From NCBI GenBank assembly GCA_902772745.1, contig CACYBV010000310.1:1-8282 (forward strand): DNA of 8,282 nucleotides, written 5' to 3'. The position numbers and the translations under genes were made by a program. The DNA is from an uncultured Eubacteriales bacterium (GTDB lineage: Bacteria; Bacillota; Clostridia; Lachnospirales; Lachnospiraceae). Under the pieces are notes generated by a model that was given only the letters and a program-made list of their open reading frames with translations, had not been told where the DNA came from and searched no databases. How positions within the stretch are numbered: the stretch's first letter is position 1; each line of letters starts with the position of its first letter. This document shows positions 6,218-8,282 of the stretch, piece after piece.

Positions 6218-7264
6218 CTGGGAAAGCACGAGGAAGAAAGACCATCCGACGGTTTTCATCGGGGCGTAGGCCGCATAATATGAAGCTCCGCCGATACTGA
6301 AATTGTCTACGCCGGAGCGCCCGCCGACTGCATTCGCTGCCATTGCGCTCAGGAATTTATCATCCAGTTTTCTCAGATCCGGTCCGTCTGCGGAAACCGC
6401 AAGCGGGCCGTCATCAAAGGTGGAGAAGAGAACCTGCCCGTCCTGGTTGATGATGAAAGCATTTCCCGATTCGCCGATATCCACGTTCTGGACCATTTTT
6501 TCCACATCGTCGAGATACATGCCCGCGCCTGCGACGCCCGCGAATTGTCCGTCCGCATAAACCGGAACTCCGCACATAATCCCGTAGCGCACCGTGTGCG
6601 CATCCTTGGTTACGGGTGTCAGAAAAGGCGCTCCCCGCAGCCGGGCGCCGCGGTACCAGGGCCGCTCCCTTGCTTCAAGCGGCAGCAGATTTCCTTCTTC
6701 GTCGTATTTTTTTGCCGGAATATAATCCGCCTGGATCATGAAGCCGGACTCCGAAGCGTAATAGATGGAGGCAATGCTTTCGCTGTTTTCATTCAGCGCA
6801 TAGAGCGTTTCCTGAATGTTTCCGAGAAGAAGAAGCTCTTTTCTGAGTACGGGATCATCGGGATCCGCGCTTTCGGAATACAGGACCTGCAGTGTAAGCT
6901 GGCCGTCATTTTCGGCGTCCGGAAGCGGAACTTCGCGCGGAGCGTACATCTCCTGATCCCGATAGATCTTTTCAGCGGCGCTCGCAGTGGTTTTAACGGC
7001 CTGCTCGAAATCGGAGAAGCTCCGGTCCGCGAGGCTGGCTTTGTCGGAAGCAAGATTCAGGAGACTTGTGCGGATATTGTCGGTAAGGGAAGCGGAAGAG
7101 CGCTTCTTCGAAATCTCTGCCATATTCGTGTTGGAATCGATCAGGGTTCCGATAACGTTTTTCATCGTAATCCCGAGCACGATCCCGACGGCAAGAAGCA
7201 TCACAAGCACTATGACAATCATGGACAGAAGAATTTTATATTTCAGAGAACTGATTTTTTTCAT
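6215..7264 (-). CDS. N-terminal part of sensor phosphatase: TM and dCache sensor
   Basis: 349 codons, starting at ATG 7264 with MKKISSLKYK and a strong membrane helix (about 10-32). A long extracytoplasmic region of double-Cache type follows, with the RERPWYRGA motif (199-207) and a second-module pattern of PVYADGQFAGVAGAGM (234-249). GESGNAFIINQDGQVLF (265-281) and a closing GWSFFLVLSQ (340-349) are also typical. AAAAGGTG lies about 12 bases upstream of the ATG, a moderate ribosome binding site, and a stop codon (TGA, 7271-7273) lies close upstream in frame. As written, the product stops before the second membrane segment and would be a sensor tethered by one helix with no output domain. The Asp usual after GVxG in amino-acid-binding dCache sensors appears to be G248, so the ligand is probably not a plain amino acid (inference from a remembered motif). 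It is expressed from a promoter divergent from fucI. Confidence 0.85.
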   Translation of the reverse strand: MKKISSLKYKILLSMIVIVLVMLLAVGIVLGITMKNVIGTLIDSNTNMAEISKKRSSASLTDNIRTSLLNLASDKASLADRSFSDFEQAVKTTASAAEKIYRDQEMYAPREVPLPDAENDGQLTLQVLYSESADPDDPVLRKELLLLGNIQETLYALNENSESIASIYYASESGFMIQADYIPAKKYDEEGNLLPLEARERPWYRGARLRGAPFLTPVTKDAHTVRYGIMCGVPVYADGQFAGVAGAGMYLDDVEKMVQNVDIGESGNAFIINQDGQVLFSTFDDGPLAVSADGPDLRKLDDKFLSAMAANAVGGRSGVDNFSIGGASYYAAYAPMKTVGWSFFLVLSQ

Positions 7265-7330
7265 GCTGTATCAGACACCTTTTTCATTAATGTCCGGAAT
7301 CGGGAACCGCCGAATTCCGTATATGATCAG

Positions 7331-7359
7331 ATTATAGATGAATCATCGGAAAAACACAA
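7331..7359 (-). promoter_or_regulatory. Promoter of the sensor phosphatase gene
   Basis: Read on the - strand, TTGTGT (7359-7354), a 17-base spacer and a perfect TATAAT (7336-7331) form a promoter with start near 7324, leaving about 60 bases of leader. The spacer contains the 11-base perfect palindrome GATGA-A-TCATC (7337-7347), placed where a bound repressor would block RNA polymerase. The leader also has a small inverted repeat, CGGAAT (7295-7300) with ATTCCG (7314-7319). Confidence 0.55.
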
Positions 7360-7360
7360 T

Positions 7361-7381
7361 AAAAAAGACAGAATCTTTTTT
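7361..7381. repeat. AT-rich inverted repeat between divergent promoters
   Basis: AAAAAAGA (7361-7368) and TCTTTTTT (7374-7381) are perfect reverse complements around CAGAA. The element sits directly upstream of both -35 boxes (7354-7359 on the - strand, 7391-7396 on the + strand). It could be a regulator site, an upstream A/T element helping both promoters, or chance in an A/T-rich stretch. Confidence 0.45.
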
Positions 7382-7390
7382 GAAATATTC

Positions 7391-7419
7391 TTGCGAAAAT
7401 GGAGCGTGCTTATTATAAT
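7391..7419 (+). promoter_or_regulatory. Promoter of fucI
   Basis: TTGCGA (7391-7396), a 17-base spacer and a perfect TATAAT (7414-7419) give a strong housekeeping-type promoter. Transcription would start near 7426, about 50 bases before the fucI ATG. The leader shows no obvious riboswitch, and I saw no convincing catabolite-response (cre) site. Confidence 0.65.
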
Positions 7420-7475
7420 AATCTCAGAACGGGTTTATATCGGGAAAATACCCGCATCGCAAGGAGGAGCATTTC

Positions 7476-8282
7476 ATGGCAGCATCGAGACTGATCGGAT
7501 CTTACCCTGTAATCGGCATCCGGCCGACAATCGACGGCAGGCGCGGGGCGCTCCGGGTGAGAGAATCCCTGGAAGAACAGACAATGAACATGGCCAGGTC
7601 CGCGAAGAAACTTTTCGAAGAAAATATCCGTTATTCCAACGGTGAGCCGGTGAAGGTGGTCATCGCGGACACCACGATCGGACGCGTCGCGGAAGCCGCG
7701 GCCTGCGCGGACAAATTCAGGAAAGAAGGCGTGGATATTACGCTGACCGTGACGCCCTGCTGGTGCTATGGGGCGGAGACGATGGATATGGACCCGATGA
7801 CCGTAAAAGCGGTCTGGGGTTTCAACGGAACCGAACGCCCGGGCGCCGTATACCTTGCGTCGGTTCTTGCAACGCACGCACAGAAAGGCCTTCCGGCTTT
7901 CGGAATTTACGGCCATGAAGTCTGCGACGCGGATGATACTGAGATCCCGGGAGATGTCCGGGAAAAGCTTCTCCGCTTCGGAAGAGCTGCGGTTGCGGCC
8001 TGCTCCATGCGCGGGAAGTCCTATCTTCAGATCGGTTCCGTCACGATGGGCATCGGCGGCTCGATCATCGATCCTGCCTTCATCGAGGAATATCTCGGGA
8101 TGCGTGTCGAGTCTGTGGACGAGGTGGAAATCATCCGCCGGATGACGGAAGGAATCTATGACCGCGAAGAGTATGAAAAAGCCCTGAAATGGACGAAGGA
8201 AAAATGTAAAGAAGGCTTCGACAAGAACCCGGAGGCGCTTCAGAGAAGCCGGGAGCAGAAGGACAGCGACTGGGAGTTCTCG
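7476..8282 (+). CDS. fucI: L-fucose isomerase, 5' part (runs off right edge)
   Basis: 269 codons are visible, open to the end of the window, starting MAASRLIGSYPVIGIRPTID. The protein matches E. coli FucI (591 residues) closely: IRPTIDGRR near residue 15, RESLEEQTMNMA, TPCWCYGAETMDMDP (93-107), WGFNGTERPGAVYL (114-127), a YGHEVCDADDT block and GKSYLQIGSVTMGI. FucI is a Mn-dependent cytosolic hexameric ketol isomerase converting L-fucose to L-fuculose, and also D-arabinose to D-ribulose. The N-terminal domain and part of the second domain are present. The catalytic metal ligands lie in the missing C-terminal half, so activity cannot be judged. AAGGAGGAG (7461-7469) ends six bases before the ATG, an almost ideal ribosome binding site. 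It has its own promoter, divergent from the sensor gene. Kinase, aldolase or transporter partners would be expected downstream but are not seen. Confidence 0.95.
   Translation, partial: MAASRLIGSYPVIGIRPTIDGRRGALRVRESLEEQTMNMARSAKKLFEENIRYSNGEPVKVVIADTTIGRVAEAAACADKFRKEGVDITLTVTPCWCYGAETMDMDPMTVKAVWGFNGTERPGAVYLASVLATHAQKGLPAFGIYGHEVCDADDTEIPGDVREKLLRFGRAAVAACSMRGKSYLQIGSVTMGIGGSIIDPAFIEEYLGMRVESVDEVEIIRRMTEGIYDREEYEKALKWTKEKCKEGFDKNPEALQRSREQKDSDWEFS

Noticed and set aside
4949..6283. 444-codon + strand open frame
   Set aside because: It is antisense to the phosphatase, whose domains and motifs are clear. It overlaps the yicI end, has no ribosome binding site at its start, and its product resembles no protein family. 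It is a shadow of GC-rich codon use.
6545..7645. 366-codon + strand open frame
   Set aside because: It lies opposite the dCache sensor, runs through the divergent promoter region, and overlaps the fucI start in another frame. There is no ribosome binding site and no recognisable domain.
1..8282. CRISPR array, tRNA or rRNA genes, insertion sequence, riboswitch
   Set aside because: I saw no regularly spaced repeats, no cloverleaf with a T-loop motif, no transposase motifs and no recognised riboswitch core. Short repeats are confined to the intergenic regions already described.

Overview
The window looks like chromosomal DNA from a mid-to-high-GC member of the Clostridia, most likely a gut or rumen Lachnospiraceae-type Firmicute. 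Supporting signs are strong AGGAGG-type ribosome binding sites, housekeeping-type promoters, a dCache-HAMP-SpoIIE phosphatase, and carbohydrate genes related to E. coli yicI and fucI. The genus cannot be fixed from the sequence alone. It contains four complete or nearly complete loci plus one gene cut by the right edge.

Layout. (1) 1-1760 (+): the 3' part of a large unrecognised protein, open to the left edge and AT-richer near its beginning, followed by a stable hairpin. (2) 1832-4983 (+): an extended -10 promoter drives a probable two-gene operon, a cyclase-family (KynB-like fold) metal hydrolase followed 32 bases later by a GH31 alpha-xylosidase of the YicI type. (3) 4984-5119: a convergent intergenic stretch with nested inverted repeats and an imperfect direct repeat, probably the terminators. 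(4) 7264-5120 (-): a transmembrane sensor phosphatase (TM, dCache, TM, HAMP, PP2C/SpoIIE) whose single reading frame is broken by one in-frame TAA at 6215-6217. Both flanking parts keep the expected motifs. (5) 7265-7475: a divergent promoter region with two good promoters and two palindromes. (6) 7476-8282 (+): the first 269 codons of L-fucose isomerase, running off the right edge.

How they may work together. The alpha-xylosidase removes terminal alpha-xylose from xyloglucan-type oligosaccharides, and FucI isomerises L-fucose to L-fuculose. Both sugars occur in fucosylated xyloglucan side chains, so the locus suggests plant (or host) glycan use. The sensor phosphatase between them would normally pass an external cue to an anti-anti-sigma type target, but no partner gene is in the window. 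No convincingly new multi-gene system is visible. The most notable item is the sensor phosphatase with one stop codon at the junction between its sensor and its second membrane segment.
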